Below are positions 49,229 to 57,844 of a stretch of DNA of 64,000 nt, piece by piece. The notes below the pieces were generated by a model that made no database searches, was not told the DNA's origin, and saw only the letters and a list, made by a program, of their open reading frames with translations. This stretch comes from Amaricoccus sp003258405. GTDB lineage: Bacteria; Pseudomonadota; Alphaproteobacteria; Rhodobacterales; Rhodobacteraceae. Made by a program: the position numbers and the translations under genes. Location: NCBI RefSeq assembly GCF_043226085.1, contig NZ_CP171225.1:2542001-2606000 (forward strand), written 5' to 3'. Each line of letters starts with the position of its first letter. The stretch's first letter is position 1.

Positions 49229-50484
49229 CAAGAGGCGGGATCGTGAATTTCCGCAGCACCCGAATGCAGCCGCAGCGCGTCGATCCGGGCGCTGATCCGC
49301 GCGACCTCCGCCTGATAGGCCGGATCGCCGATTGCGCCGAAGCGGGCGCGGAAGGCGGCGGCCGAGAGGTCGTGCGGCAGATCCGAGATGTCGGGCATTA
49401 CGTCGCCCTCCACCCCGATCCGCGCCGCCGCGCCGGGATCGCGGGCCAGAGCCATCGCGAAGCGGAGCCCGGCCAGGTCGGCGGCCATGTCCTCGAAGTT
49501 GAAGCCCGAGCCGTCGGGATTGCTGTCGAGCAGTTCCTTGATCTCGCCGAGGCCGAAGGCCGCGCGGGCATCGAGCCCGGTGCCGAGGGCGGCGGAAATC
49601 GCGAAGTGCCGTTTGAGATCGTCGCGCCCCGCCAGCGTCACGCCGTCGCAGCGCCCGGTGTCGGCGGCCTCGCTGCGGCCGATCCCGACGAAGCGGCCGA
49701 GCCGCGCATTGCCGCAACGGATCGCGAGCGCAACGATCGCGGCCGGGCGCTCGGCCACAGGCTGTTCCGCGACGAGGCGGAGATGGGGGAGAAACGAGCC
49801 GGTCGCAGGCAGGCTCCCGTCGTCAAAGCCCGCGTCGAGCAGGGCAAGCGCCTCCCGGATCTCGGCCGTGCTCGGCGCCCCGGCGGCATGGACAAGCTGG
49901 GCGACGAGCCGCTCGAAGAAGCCATCGTTGGTGCGCGGTCCGGCAAGGGCCACGCTCAGCGTATCGGGCCCGATGGCGACCGGCCCCACCGCGCCAAGCG
50001 CCGCAGCGCCGGTGCCCGGCCCTCCGAGCCGGTCCGCGGCGGCGCGGACCGCGGCGAGCGTGAGCCCCGGCGGCAGCGGCAGCCGCCCGACGCGGATCCC
50101 CTCGAGCGCGAGACCACCCGTCGACGGCAGCACCGAGACCCGCGCATTGAGCCAGAGCCCGCCGGGCAGCGCGAGGCTCGCCGCGGCATCGAGGCGGCCT
50201 TCGGTGATCTCCGCCTCGCCGCGCAGCGCGGGCTGCAGATAGGCGATGCTCCGGAGCGCCGCGCCGATCGCCTCGGCCCGCACCGTCATCTGGCCGTTCC
50301 CGAGGAGATCGCCGAGGTTGCCGGCCAGCTCGGCATCGAGCGCCGCGGCGCGCGGGTCCGGCGCCGGCGGCTCCAGCACATGCGGTGCGGTCGACAGCGT
50401 GAGCGCTGCGAGCAGCGCGGCAAGGCCCAAGAGGGCCAGCACGAGCGCGGTCGCGGCGCGCAGGAGGCGCAACGGGAGCGGCAT
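49228..50484 (-). CDS. Membrane-anchored protein of unknown function
   Basis: 418 residues. A single N-terminal membrane helix (about 8-32; RLLRAATALVLALLGLAALL) is followed by an extracytoplasmic domain of alternating strands and helices. I do not recognise a family motif. Visible segments are EAIGAALRSIAYLQPALRGE, GIRVGRLPLPPGLTLAAVRA, GFFERLVAQLVHAAGAPS and a C-terminal FAMALARDPGAAARI. The start MPLPLRLL lies 12 bases after the pncB stop, so it may be co-transcribed with pncA-pncB, although no link to NAD salvage is apparent. Its 3' end touches the CueR box of copA. Confidence 0.72.
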   Translation of the reverse strand: MPLPLRLLRAATALVLALLGLAALLAALTLSTAPHVLEPPAPDPRAAALDAELAGNLGDLLGNGQMTVRAEAIGAALRSIAYLQPALRGEAEITEGRLDAAASLALPGGLWLNARVSVLPSTGGLALEGIRVGRLPLPPGLTLAAVRAAADRLGGPGTGAAALGAVGPVAIGPDTLSVALAGPRTNDGFFERLVAQLVHAAGAPSTAEIREALALLDAGFDDGSLPATGSFLPHLRLVAEQPVAERPAAIVALAIRCGNARLGRFVGIGRSEAADTGRCDGVTLAGRDDLKRHFAISAALGTGLDARAAFGLGEIKELLDSNPDGSGFNFEDMAADLAGLRFAMALARDPGAAARIGVEGDVMPDISDLPHDLSAAAFRARFGAIGDPAYQAEVARISARIDALRLHSGAAEIHDPAS

Positions 50485-50495
50485 GGGCTGCGGGG

Positions 50496-51788
50496 TCAAA
50501 CGATGACGGGCTGCGCGACCTGCGCGCCGACCTCGAAGACCCGGCGGTAGCGCGCCACCTCGTCCGCCGGCCCCATCGCCTTGGCGGGATTGTCCGAGAG
50601 CTTCACCGTCGGCCGGCCGTTCGCGCTCACCGCCTTGCAGACGAGGCTGAACGGGGCGAGCCGGTCCTGCGGGGTGAGGCCGCGGAAATCGTTGGTGAGC
50701 AGCGTGCCCCAGCCGAAGCCGAGCTTCACCCGGTCGTTGAAGCGCGCATAGAGCTCCTCGATCTTGGCCACGTCGAGCCCGTCGGAGAAGATCACCAGCT
50801 TCTCGCGCGGGTCCTGGCCGCGGCTCTTCCACCAGGCAATGGCGGTCTCGGCCCCCTCGGCGGGATCGCCCGAATCGATGCGGATGCCGGTCCAGGAGGC
50901 GAGCCAGTCCGGCGCATGCGCGAGGAAGCCCTTTGTGCCGTAGGTGTCGGGCAGGATGATCCTGAGGTTGCCGTCATAATCCCGGTGCCAGTTTTCCAGC
51001 ACGTCATAGGGGGCCTGACGGAGCGCGGCATCGCTCGTCGCGAGCGCGGCATAGATCATCGGCAGCTCATGGGCGTTGGTGCCGATCGCCTCGATGTCGT
51101 GGCGCATGGCGATGAGGCAGTTCGACGAGCCGGAGAACTTCTCGCCGAGCCCCTCGATCATCGCCTCCACGCACCAGTCCTGCCAGAGAAAGCCGTGCCG
51201 CCGCCGGGTGCCGAAATCCGAGATGCGCAGGTCGGGCATCTCGCGCAGCCGCTCGATCTTTTCCCAGACCCGCGCCATGGCGCGGGCATAGAGCACCTGA
51301 AGCTCGAAGCGGCCCATGCCGTTCAGCACCGCCCGCGAGCGCAGCTCCATGAGGATCGCGAGCGCCGGGATCTCCCACATCATCACCTCGGGCCAGGAGC
51401 CGCGGAAGGTGAGCTCGTACTGGTCGTCCTTGCGGACGAGCTCGTATTCCGGCAGCCGGAACTCCTCGAGCCAGGCCATGAAGTCTGGCCCGAACATCCA
51501 GCGCTTGCCGTAGAAGGTGTTGCCGCGCAGCCAGGTGCTTTCGCCGCGGCTGAGGCTCAGGCCGCGGGCATGATCGAGCTGCGCCCGAAGGTCGGCCTCG
51601 TCGATGAGGCGCGCCAGCGGCACATCCCTGGCGCGGTTGATGAGGCTGAACTCGACCTCCACATCCGCGTGCCGCCGGTAGACGGTCTGCAGCATCAGGA
51701 GCTTGTAGAAATCGGTGTCGAGCAGCGACCGGACGATCGGGTCGATCCGCCAGGCATGGTCATAGACGCGCTTTGCGATATCGGTCAT
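50496..51788 (-). CDS. pncB: Nicotinate phosphoribosyltransferase
   Basis: 430 residues; converts nicotinate, PRPP and ATP to nicotinate mononucleotide in NAD salvage. Seen: SLLDTDFYKLLMLQTVYRRH at the N-terminus, ESTWLRGNTFYG, the FGTRRRHGFLWQDW block, GSSNCLIAMRHDIEAIGTNA (catalytic His region), IRIDSGDPAEGAETAIAWW and FGWGTLLTNDFRG. The ATG at 51788 gives MTDIAKRVYDHA, the usual start. It lies 10 bases after pncA, so the two salvage genes form an operon. Confidence 0.96.
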   Translation of the reverse strand: MTDIAKRVYDHAWRIDPIVRSLLDTDFYKLLMLQTVYRRHADVEVEFSLINRARDVPLARLIDEADLRAQLDHARGLSLSRGESTWLRGNTFYGKRWMFGPDFMAWLEEFRLPEYELVRKDDQYELTFRGSWPEVMMWEIPALAILMELRSRAVLNGMGRFELQVLYARAMARVWEKIERLREMPDLRISDFGTRRRHGFLWQDWCVEAMIEGLGEKFSGSSNCLIAMRHDIEAIGTNAHELPMIYAALATSDAALRQAPYDVLENWHRDYDGNLRIILPDTYGTKGFLAHAPDWLASWTGIRIDSGDPAEGAETAIAWWKSRGQDPREKLVIFSDGLDVAKIEELYARFNDRVKLGFGWGTLLTNDFRGLTPQDRLAPFSLVCKAVSANGRPTVKLSDNPAKAMGPADEVARYRRVFEVGAQVAQPVIV

Positions 51789-51798
51789 GGCGCGGCCG

Positions 51799-52431
51799 TC
51801 ATCCGGGCAGGTCGGCGGCGGCGGCGAAGCCGACGCCCGCCTCCGCCATGCCGGCCATCGCGGCGGCGAGCGAGCCGTCGAGATCGATGCCGCGGCAGGC
51901 ATCGGTCAGCACGATTGCGGAAAACCCGAGCCGGACCGCGTCGAGCGCCGAATAGGCGACGCAGAAATCCGTGGCGAGCCCGGCAAGATAGAGCGCCTCG
52001 ACGCCGCGTTCGCGCAGGTAGCCCGCGAGCCCGGTCGGGGTCTCGCGGTCGTTCTCGAAAAAGGCCGAATAGCTGTCGATCGCCGGCCGGAAGCCCTTGC
52101 GGATCACCAGATCGGCGGGCGTCGTCGCCAGGGCGGGGTGAAACGCCGCCCCCTCCGTTCCCTGCACGCAATGCGTGGGCCAGAGCACCTGGGTGCCATA
52201 GGGCATCTCGGTGGTGGAGAAGGGCGCGGCACCGGGGTGGTTCGCCGCGAAGGACAGGTGATCGGCCGGATGCCAGTCCTGGGTCAGCACCCGCACGCCG
52301 AAGCCTGGCAGGATGCGGTTGATCGGCGCCACGACCGCATCGCCCCCGGTTACGGCAAGCGCGCCGCCGGGGCAGAAATCGTTCTGGACGTCGATGACGG
52401 CGAGCGCCGCCCTCTCGAGAGATATCGCCAT
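51799..52431 (-). CDS. pncA: Nicotinamidase (bifunctional nicotinamidase/pyrazinamidase)
   Basis: 210 residues; hydrolyses nicotinamide to nicotinate. The catalytic triad is Asp in LAVIDVQNDFCPGGALAV, Lys in LVIRKGF and Cys in LATDFCVAYSA. The metal site is TQDWHPADHLSF (D-x-H-P-x-x-H), as in PncA enzymes. The ATG at 52431 gives MAISLERAALAVID; upstream in-frame codons belong to non-conserved sequence. It is directly upstream of pncB, which uses its product. Confidence 0.95.
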   Translation of the reverse strand: MAISLERAALAVIDVQNDFCPGGALAVTGGDAVVAPINRILPGFGVRVLTQDWHPADHLSFAANHPGAAPFSTTEMPYGTQVLWPTHCVQGTEGAAFHPALATTPADLVIRKGFRPAIDSYSAFFENDRETPTGLAGYLRERGVEALYLAGLATDFCVAYSALDAVRLGFSAIVLTDACRGIDLDGSLAAAMAGMAEAGVGFAAAADLPG

Positions 52432-52558
52432 GCCTGCGCCGCAACCCTTCCGTTCGCATCTGCCGGTGCGGGGCTCACACTGGCAGGAGCGAAACGGCTT
52501 TTCAACAGCAGGCTTGGCGGCGGCACGCGTGGCGCCGCCGCCGCAGCGGCAGGACGGA

Positions 52559-53431
52559 TCAGTCCTTCTGTTCGAGCGCCTTCGGCGTGAAGCTGCCCGC
52601 GAGCTGCATGAAGCGCGAGCCCATCTCGGCATAGTCCTTCATCGCCTCGTCGAGGAATTCCTTCTGCACGGCGCGGAATTCGTCGAAGTTGCGGCAGGCC
52701 ATCAGCTTGCTCTGCGCGGCCATGTCGCGGCGCATCCGCGCGGAGACGAATTCGCCGATCTCGGTCTGGGCCTTGTTGAGCCCGCCGAAGAGCGCGCTGC
52801 CGGCGGCTTCCGCGCCCTTGTAGGCCTGCTTCTGCACTTCGGTCGCGCGGCTCGAGGCGACTTTCGCCTGTTCCTCGGCGCGGGCCTTGAACTTGGCGAC
52901 ATTGGCTTCCGCGGCGGCCATCTGGTCGGAGAAGAGCTTCGAGATCTGGCCCGAGGCCTTCTCGGAGGCTTCCTCGGCAGCCTTCATCTGCTTCGCCATC
53001 AGATCCTGGAACTTCGCGAAGGCTTCCTCGGCCGCCTTCATGTTGGCCTTCGAGCGCTCGGTCGCCTGGGCCGTCATCTCCTCGAGCTTGGCTTCGGCGA
53101 GCTTGATCTGCTCCGAGGCCTTGGCAACGGCGTCCTCGCTCGCCTTGACGGTGGCGGCAACGATCTCGTTCATCTTCGCGGTCGCCTGCGCCGCGGCATC
53201 GGTCGCGGCTTCCGTGGTGGCCGAGATATCGGCGGCCGCAACCTCGGCGACGGGCTCGGACACTTCGGGTTCGGGCGAGGCGTCTGCGGCAGCGGTCTTG
53301 CGCGCCCGCGTCCGCCGGGGCTTCGGCTTCTCGGCGGCGGATTCCGCTTCGGCCTCGGCCGGCGCCGCTTCGGTCACCTGGTCCGTGGTCTCGTCGGAGC
53401 TCGTCGCTTCGGGGTTCGGCGTGTCGGACAT
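52559..53431 (-). CDS. Phasin family protein
   Basis: 290 residues. The first 80 are low complexity (Ala, Glu, Pro, with a basic KPKPRRTRARKTAAA patch like other alphaproteobacterial phasins). A long heptad-rich coiled region follows (TEAATDAAAQATAKMNEIV, LAEAKLEEMTAQATER). The C-terminal Phasin_2 domain (about 190-280) has MACRNFDEFRAVQKEFLDEA and MGSRFMQLAGSF. Phasins coat polyhydroxyalkanoate granules and can act as chaperones. The ATG at 53431 has GAGG 8 bases upstream and was preferred over one 15 bases earlier. No PHA synthase gene is in the window. Confidence 0.92.
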   Translation of the reverse strand: MSDTPNPEATSSDETTDQVTEAAPAEAEAESAAEKPKPRRTRARKTAAADASPEPEVSEPVAEVAAADISATTEAATDAAAQATAKMNEIVAATVKASEDAVAKASEQIKLAEAKLEEMTAQATERSKANMKAAEEAFAKFQDLMAKQMKAAEEASEKASGQISKLFSDQMAAAEANVAKFKARAEEQAKVASSRATEVQKQAYKGAEAAGSALFGGLNKAQTEIGEFVSARMRRDMAAQSKLMACRNFDEFRAVQKEFLDEAMKDYAEMGSRFMQLAGSFTPKALEQKD

Positions 53432-53522
53432 AATCGTAGACCTCATGATAGCTCTAGTTACAGCGCCGTGATGGTAAACGGAGAACGCCGAATCGGGAAG
53501 CCGCAGTGCAGCAAAAATCGTC

Positions 53523-54356
53523 TCAGCGCTTCGAAACCGCTCCGGAACGCGCGCAATCCGCGCCGGAACGAAACAGAAGATTTGCGATTGGAGCTTCGAT
53601 GCCCTCGCAGGGCGGCATTTCGTCCGCATCGCCGCGAAGCGCGAGTCCCGCGCCCGGAATGCCCAGATCCGCAAGCTGAGCGGGGGTTCCGAGGCCGAAT
53701 TCGAGGTGACCGCGCCCGATGATCCCGACCACGCGCCGCTCCGGATGCCCGACGCAGGTCTGCGCGATCGCACAGGCAAACGCGCGGTCCCAGACTTGCT
53801 GCGCCCGCACAAAGCGATCGAAAACAGGGTCTTCCGGGCTCTGCGCCGCGCGTCCGGGCCGCACCCCGCCGGTAATCGCGAAAAGATAGCGACGATAGGC
53901 CGCGCTCGCCGGTAAGGCGGGGCTCAGCCAGTCGCGGTATTCGCCGGGCAGCGCCTCCCAGCCCTCGCGCCCGATGAGCGAGACCACGGGCCGCGCGACG
54001 TTCATCGCAAACATCGGCAGGCCGAGATCGCGGCAGAGCCGGAAGAGCGGCAGGTAGAGCTCGGGCTCGAAGCCCCAGACCTCCTCCCAGCGCGTTTCGC
54101 GCAGGAATTCCGCCTCGCTCATCCCCTCGCCGCACCAGGCATCGAGCACCGGCTGGAGATGGCGCGGAAACATCTCGAAGCCGACGTGGAGATCGCCGAC
54201 CCGCGCGGCAAGCCCGGCAATGACGAGCTCCTGAAACCGGTGATCCGCCGCGCTGTCATGCTGCTCACCGAGCAGCGCCACCCGCCCGCGGGCGAGGCGC
54301 TCGATCGCCTCGGGGTGCGAGAGCTTTGCGCCGGTGGCGGGGTCGATCCAGGCCAT
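53523..54356 (-). CDS. ChaN-like haem-binding (Tiki/ChaN superfamily) protein
   Basis: 277 residues. The family core is visible: ERLARGRVALLGEQHDSAAD with the conserved G-E-x-H, DLHVGFEMFPRHLQPVLDAW (E/H pair), and VVGIIGRGHLEFGLGTPAQL (G-x-GH). ChaN proteins bind haem or cleave substrates through these residues. No N-terminal signal peptide or lipobox is seen, so unlike ChaN itself it may be cytoplasmic. The ATG at 54356 was preferred to the TTG two codons upstream. It is divergent from hemP, which fits a haem/iron role. Confidence 0.85.
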   Translation of the reverse strand: MAWIDPATGAKLSHPEAIERLARGRVALLGEQHDSAADHRFQELVIAGLAARVGDLHVGFEMFPRHLQPVLDAWCGEGMSEAEFLRETRWEEVWGFEPELYLPLFRLCRDLGLPMFAMNVARPVVSLIGREGWEALPGEYRDWLSPALPASAAYRRYLFAITGGVRPGRAAQSPEDPVFDRFVRAQQVWDRAFACAIAQTCVGHPERRVVGIIGRGHLEFGLGTPAQLADLGIPGAGLALRGDADEMPPCEGIEAPIANLLFRSGADCARSGAVSKR

Positions 54357-54617
54357 GGCCAATCCTCTACCCTTGTCACGATGGGAATGAGGCAGAAAAG
54401 CGCGGAATGGAGGAAATTCGCAAGCCCCTGAAATTGGGGCTTGATTATTCCGACTGTTTTGGTCACCTTAATTCCAGCAGCCAGTCCCCCCGACCAGCCA
54501 GCCCTGAAACCGACTGACCGGATCGGGATTGGCCCAGAACGCGGAGGCCCCGCGGCCGCTCCCTCACGACCCCCCGGACAGACATGTTGCCGCAAGGCAT
54601 GAACTGGAGGATCAGCC

Positions 54618-54797
54618 GTGAACGCACCTGTGCAGCCCCATACCTTCCACCGCAACCGCATCCATGTCGCGGAGCCGCGCCCGGTCCACGACGCGCGCAA
54701 GCTGACCCAGGGCAATCGCGAAGCCGAGGTGATGCTCGACGGCATGCGCTACGTGCTGCGCATCACCCGGCAGGGCAAGCTGATCCTGACGAAATAG
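54618..54797 (+). CDS. hemP: Hemin uptake protein HemP
   Basis: 59 residues. The HemP/HmuP signature is at the end: DARKLTQGNREAEVMLDG, then MRYVLRITRQGKLILTK. The protein is small and cytoplasmic; in Bradyrhizobium and Burkholderia HmuP is a co-activator of haem-receptor genes. The start is GTG at 54618 with GGAGG 7 bases upstream. An ATG 19 bases earlier is in another frame. It is divergent from the ChaN-like gene. No haem receptor or ABC haem importer gene is in the window. Confidence 0.88.
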   Translation: MNAPVQPHTFHRNRIHVAEPRPVHDARKLTQGNREAEVMLDGMRYVLRITRQGKLILTK

Positions 54798-54819
54798 GCC
54801 CGCACGGCGGAGGTGGCCC

Positions 54820-55026
54820 ATGTCCTTTCTGCGCGACGATTTCCACCCCGCCACGGCGCTCCATCTCCCCGCACCGGAGCGCCCGCGCGGCTCTGCGGCC
54901 GGCCCCTGCCCGGCGCAGGCGGCGGGCGATCTCCCGCCTGCCACTCAACGTGGCGCGTGGTTGATCGCCGGCCGTCTCGTCGTCATGCGGGGTCCGGACG
55001 CGCAGGCGGACGGCGGCGGCCGGTAA
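54820..55026 (+). CDS. Small unknown protein downstream of hemP
   Basis: 68 residues (MSFLRDDFHPATALHLPAP at the start). A full GGAGGT ribosome binding site lies 6 bases before the ATG and it follows hemP after 22 bases, which argues for translation. The chain is Ala/Pro/Arg-rich with one strand-like segment (GAWLIAGRLVVMRG). It overlaps the 3' end of the convergent NlpC/P60 gene by 44 bases. I recognise no family, and it could be a chance frame in G+C-rich DNA. Confidence 0.4.
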   Translation: MSFLRDDFHPATALHLPAPERPRGSAAGPCPAQAAGDLPPATQRGAWLIAGRLVVMRGPDAQADGGGR

Positions 55027-55858
55027 CCGGCCCGCCGCCGCTCGCCGCGATCCGGGCGATGGCCGCCCCGAGCGGCTCTTCCGCCACCGCCATGTGATGG
55101 GCGTTGGCATGGAGCAGAAGATCTGCGCCGCTCACGATCCCCACATGTCCCTTCCAGAACAGCAGATCGCCGGGCTCCGGCGCGGCGCCGGGATCGTGCG
55201 CAACACCGAGAAGTGCCGCCTGCATGTCCGAATCACGCGGCACATCCACATGCCCGGCGGCCACCAGTGCAAGCTGCACCAGCCCCGAGCAGTCGATACC
55301 CGCCGCGCTCCGCCCGCCCCAGAGATAGGGCGTGCCGGCAAGGCGCCGCGCCTCGGCAATGAAATCGCCCGCGCCCGGCGCCAGATGCGCCCGCGGCACG
55401 AAACCGCCCCCGGCGAGCGCGAGGAAATTACCGCTTTCCCCCACCGTCTCCACCGCGGCAAGCCAGGGCAGGGCGGCGCGCACCGGCGCCTTGATGTCGG
55501 GCCGCGAATAGATATGGCTCGCGATCGCGGTGATCCGGCGCGGCGCCGCGCCCTCCGCCGCCGGGCCGAGCCCCGCGGCCGCGACATAGCCCACATAGCC
55601 GTCCCAGCCCGACTGCCCCCAGGCGAGCCCGTCCTCGCGCGTCTCGTAGACGGTGAAGGGCTCGCCATGGAGCAGCTGCGTCGCGAGGCCCGCACCGGGG
55701 TCGGGCGAGAGCGCGAGATCGAGCAGCGGCGCGGTGACGCGGAGATGCGTGCCCGGGACGAAGCGCGCCGCCGCGACCGTGCCGGCAAGCGCCTCCGCGG
55801 CAAGATCCTCGCGCGCGGGCAGGAGCCGCCGGGCGAAGGGCTTCAGCTCCGGGCGCAA
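54983..55858 (-). CDS. NlpC/P60 family cysteine peptidase with SH3-like domains
   Basis: 291 residues. The N-terminal part holds two bacterial SH3-like segments (FTVYETREDGLAWGQSGWDG and the following YVGYVAAAGL). The C-terminal NlpC/P60 domain (about 165-280) has the catalytic Cys in AAGIDCSGLVQLALVAAG, His in WKGHVGIVSGADLLLHANAH, and the LAGTPYLWGGRS lead-in. The family cleaves D-Glu-(m)DAP bonds of peptidoglycan peptides; the lack of a signal peptide suggests action on recycled muropeptides in the cytosol. The start is TTG at 55858, overlapping the leucyl aminopeptidase gene by 16 bases, as expected for a coupled pair. Confidence 0.9.
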   Translation of the reverse strand: MRPELKPFARRLLPAREDLAAEALAGTVAAARFVPGTHLRVTAPLLDLALSPDPGAGLATQLLHGEPFTVYETREDGLAWGQSGWDGYVGYVAAAGLGPAAEGAAPRRITAIASHIYSRPDIKAPVRAALPWLAAVETVGESGNFLALAGGGFVPRAHLAPGAGDFIAEARRLAGTPYLWGGRSAAGIDCSGLVQLALVAAGHVDVPRDSDMQAALLGVAHDPGAAPEPGDLLFWKGHVGIVSGADLLLHANAHHMAVAEEPLGAAIARIAASGGGPVTGRRRPPARPDPA

Positions 55859-57240
55859 TAGCGCGTCTCCAGCATGTCGAAGAGCGCCCGCCCGGCCTGG
55901 AACGCGCCGCCCTTGGGCCGGCCGGGCTTCGCCGCCGGCGTCCAGCCGTAAATGTCGAAATGCGCGTAGCGCGGGGCTGCGGTGACAAAGCGGCGCAGGA
56001 AGAGCGCTGCGGTGATCGCGCCAGCCATGCCGCCCGAGGGCGCATTGTCGAGATCGGCGATGCCGGGCTCGATCAGCGCCTCGTAGGGCTCCCAGAACGG
56101 CAGCCGCCAGAGCGGATCGGCGGCGCGCGCGGCGGCGTCGGCAAGCTCGGCCGCCAGCCCCGCGTCATCGGTGAAGAAGGGCGGCACATCCGGCCCGAGC
56201 GCCACGCGCGCGGCCCCGGTGAGCGTGGCGAGGCTCACGACCAGATCCGGTTCCTCCTCGTCGGCGAGCGCCAGCGCATCGGCGAGCACGAGCCGGCCCT
56301 CGGCATCGGTGTTGTTCACCTCGACGCTCAGCCCCTTGCGGCTCGGCAGGATGTCGCCGGGCCGGAAGGCCGCCCCCGAGATCGCGTTCTCGACCGCCGG
56401 CACCAGCACCCGAAGCCGGATGTCGAGCCCGCGTTCCATCACCAGCCGGGCAAGCCCCAGCGCGGTCGCCGCGCCGCCCATGTCCTTCTTCATCAGCCCC
56501 ATGGAGCTCGGCGGCTTGATATCGAGCCCGCCGGTGTCGAAGCAGACGCCCTTGCCGACCAGCGTCACCTTCGGCGCATCGGCCCGGCCCCAGCGCATGT
56601 CGAGCAGCCGCGGGGCATCGGCAGCGGCGGCGCCGACCGCGGCGATCATCGGGAAGTTCGCCGCCTCCAGCGCCTCGACCCCGCCGATGACGTGCGTCTC
56701 CGCGCCGAACTCGGCGGCGAGGCCGAGGAAGGCCGCCTCGAGCGCCGAGGGGCCCATGTCCCGCGCGGGCGTGTTGATGAGATCGCAGCAGAGCCTCGCG
56801 GCGCGGGCCAGGGCCTCGATGCGCGCGGCCTCCACACCCTCGGGGCAGACGAGCGCGGGGCGCGTGGAGGGAAGCGCGCGATAGCGGTCGAAGACGTAAT
56901 CGCCGAGCAGCCAGCCGAGCGCCTCGATCTCCGCATCCATCTCGACCCCGTCATGGGGTTCGAGCGCATAGATCGCGGGCGGAAGCTTCTCGGCGGCGCG
57001 GGCGAGGTGGAAGCGGTCGCGCTTGCGGGCGGCGGCATCGCCCCAGCCCGCGAGCGCGCAGGCGATGCGCCCGTCGGCGGCAGGCACGGCGAGCGTCTCG
57101 CCGAGGCCCGCGCGGAAGCCCTGTGCCTCGACCCAGGTCCGGACCGGCGCCTCCGCGCCCTGAAGCCAGGCGGTGAGGCCGTCCGGCGTGAGGACATGGA
57201 GTGGAAGGACGGAAGCGGTGGGTGCGGAGGCAAGCGGCAT
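55843..57240 (-). CDS. M17 leucyl aminopeptidase family protein
   Basis: 465 residues. The two-zinc M17 signatures are present: VTLVGKGVCFDTGGLDIKPP (Lys and Asp ligands), MKKDMGGAATALGLARLV, and NNTDAEGRLVLADALALADE, which matches the family NTDAEGRL pattern. The first 170 residues are the usual less conserved domain. It removes N-terminal residues from peptides, here probably peptidoglycan-derived or general peptides given the coupled NlpC/P60 gene downstream. The ATG at 57240 gives MPLASAPTASVLPLH. Confidence 0.94.
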   Translation of the reverse strand: MPLASAPTASVLPLHVLTPDGLTAWLQGAEAPVRTWVEAQGFRAGLGETLAVPAADGRIACALAGWGDAAARKRDRFHLARAAEKLPPAIYALEPHDGVEMDAEIEALGWLLGDYVFDRYRALPSTRPALVCPEGVEAARIEALARAARLCCDLINTPARDMGPSALEAAFLGLAAEFGAETHVIGGVEALEAANFPMIAAVGAAAADAPRLLDMRWGRADAPKVTLVGKGVCFDTGGLDIKPPSSMGLMKKDMGGAATALGLARLVMERGLDIRLRVLVPAVENAISGAAFRPGDILPSRKGLSVEVNNTDAEGRLVLADALALADEEEPDLVVSLATLTGAARVALGPDVPPFFTDDAGLAAELADAAARAADPLWRLPFWEPYEALIEPGIADLDNAPSGGMAGAITAALFLRRFVTAAPRYAHFDIYGWTPAAKPGRPKGGAFQAGRALFDMLETRYCARS

Positions 57241-57313
57241 GATCGGGCCCTGTCTGGATCGGAAGGCCGATCCTAGCGGCGGGCCGAGGGCACCCACAAG
57301 GGGCGCCGTCCCC

Positions 57314-57700
57314 TCAGAGCGCGGACTGATCCGCGTAGAGCATCACGGAAAAGAGCGAATCCTCGCCCAGGCGGAGCAGCCGCGCGGCAACCGCCCCCGT
57401 CGCGATCGGATCCTCGGCCTCGATGCAGGCGCGCAGATCGCGGGCAACGCGCGCGAAATCCGCAAGCCCCACCTGCTCGCTGAGCCCCGCAAGCCGCGAG
57501 GCGAGCCCCAGAAGCTGCGCCATGTCCTGCTCGGCAAACGCCAGTTCGAGCTGAGTCAGCCGGTCGGTAAGGTGATAGACGACCTCATCGACGATCTCGC
57601 GGCAGCGCTGATCGCCCAGAGACTGGCGCAGGACGAGTATACGCGTTGTATCGAGCGCGGCATCCTCGTGCGCATGAAGTGGTATGATCTCGGCACCCAT
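57314..57700 (-). CDS. Small helical protein, Hpt-like
   Basis: 128 residues, wholly helical by composition. The order of helices (VDEVVYHLTDRLTQLELAFA, then MAQLLGLASRLAGLSEQVGL and FARVARDLRACIEAEDPIA) resembles a histidine-phosphotransfer fold, but no phosphorylatable H in the usual K-x-H/A-H-x-L-K context is present at the right helix. Similar proteins are found in Rhodobacterales without known function. It lies between the aminopeptidase and carbonic anhydrase genes on its own promoter region. Confidence 0.7.
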   Translation of the reverse strand: MGAEIIPLHAHEDAALDTTRILVLRQSLGDQRCREIVDEVVYHLTDRLTQLELAFAEQDMAQLLGLASRLAGLSEQVGLADFARVARDLRACIEAEDPIATGAVAARLLRLGEDSLFSVMLYADQSAL

Positions 57701-57844
57701 TGTAGCCCCCCGTATTCACCCGCGCCGACACTGCCACTTGCCATTGAAACAAGCGTTAACGTGAGTATTTTCTCTCCCCGGAAAGGCAGGTAAAGTCGTC
57801 AGACCTTTAGGTAAAATGTGCGATCTACGGATTGAGGTTCCCCC

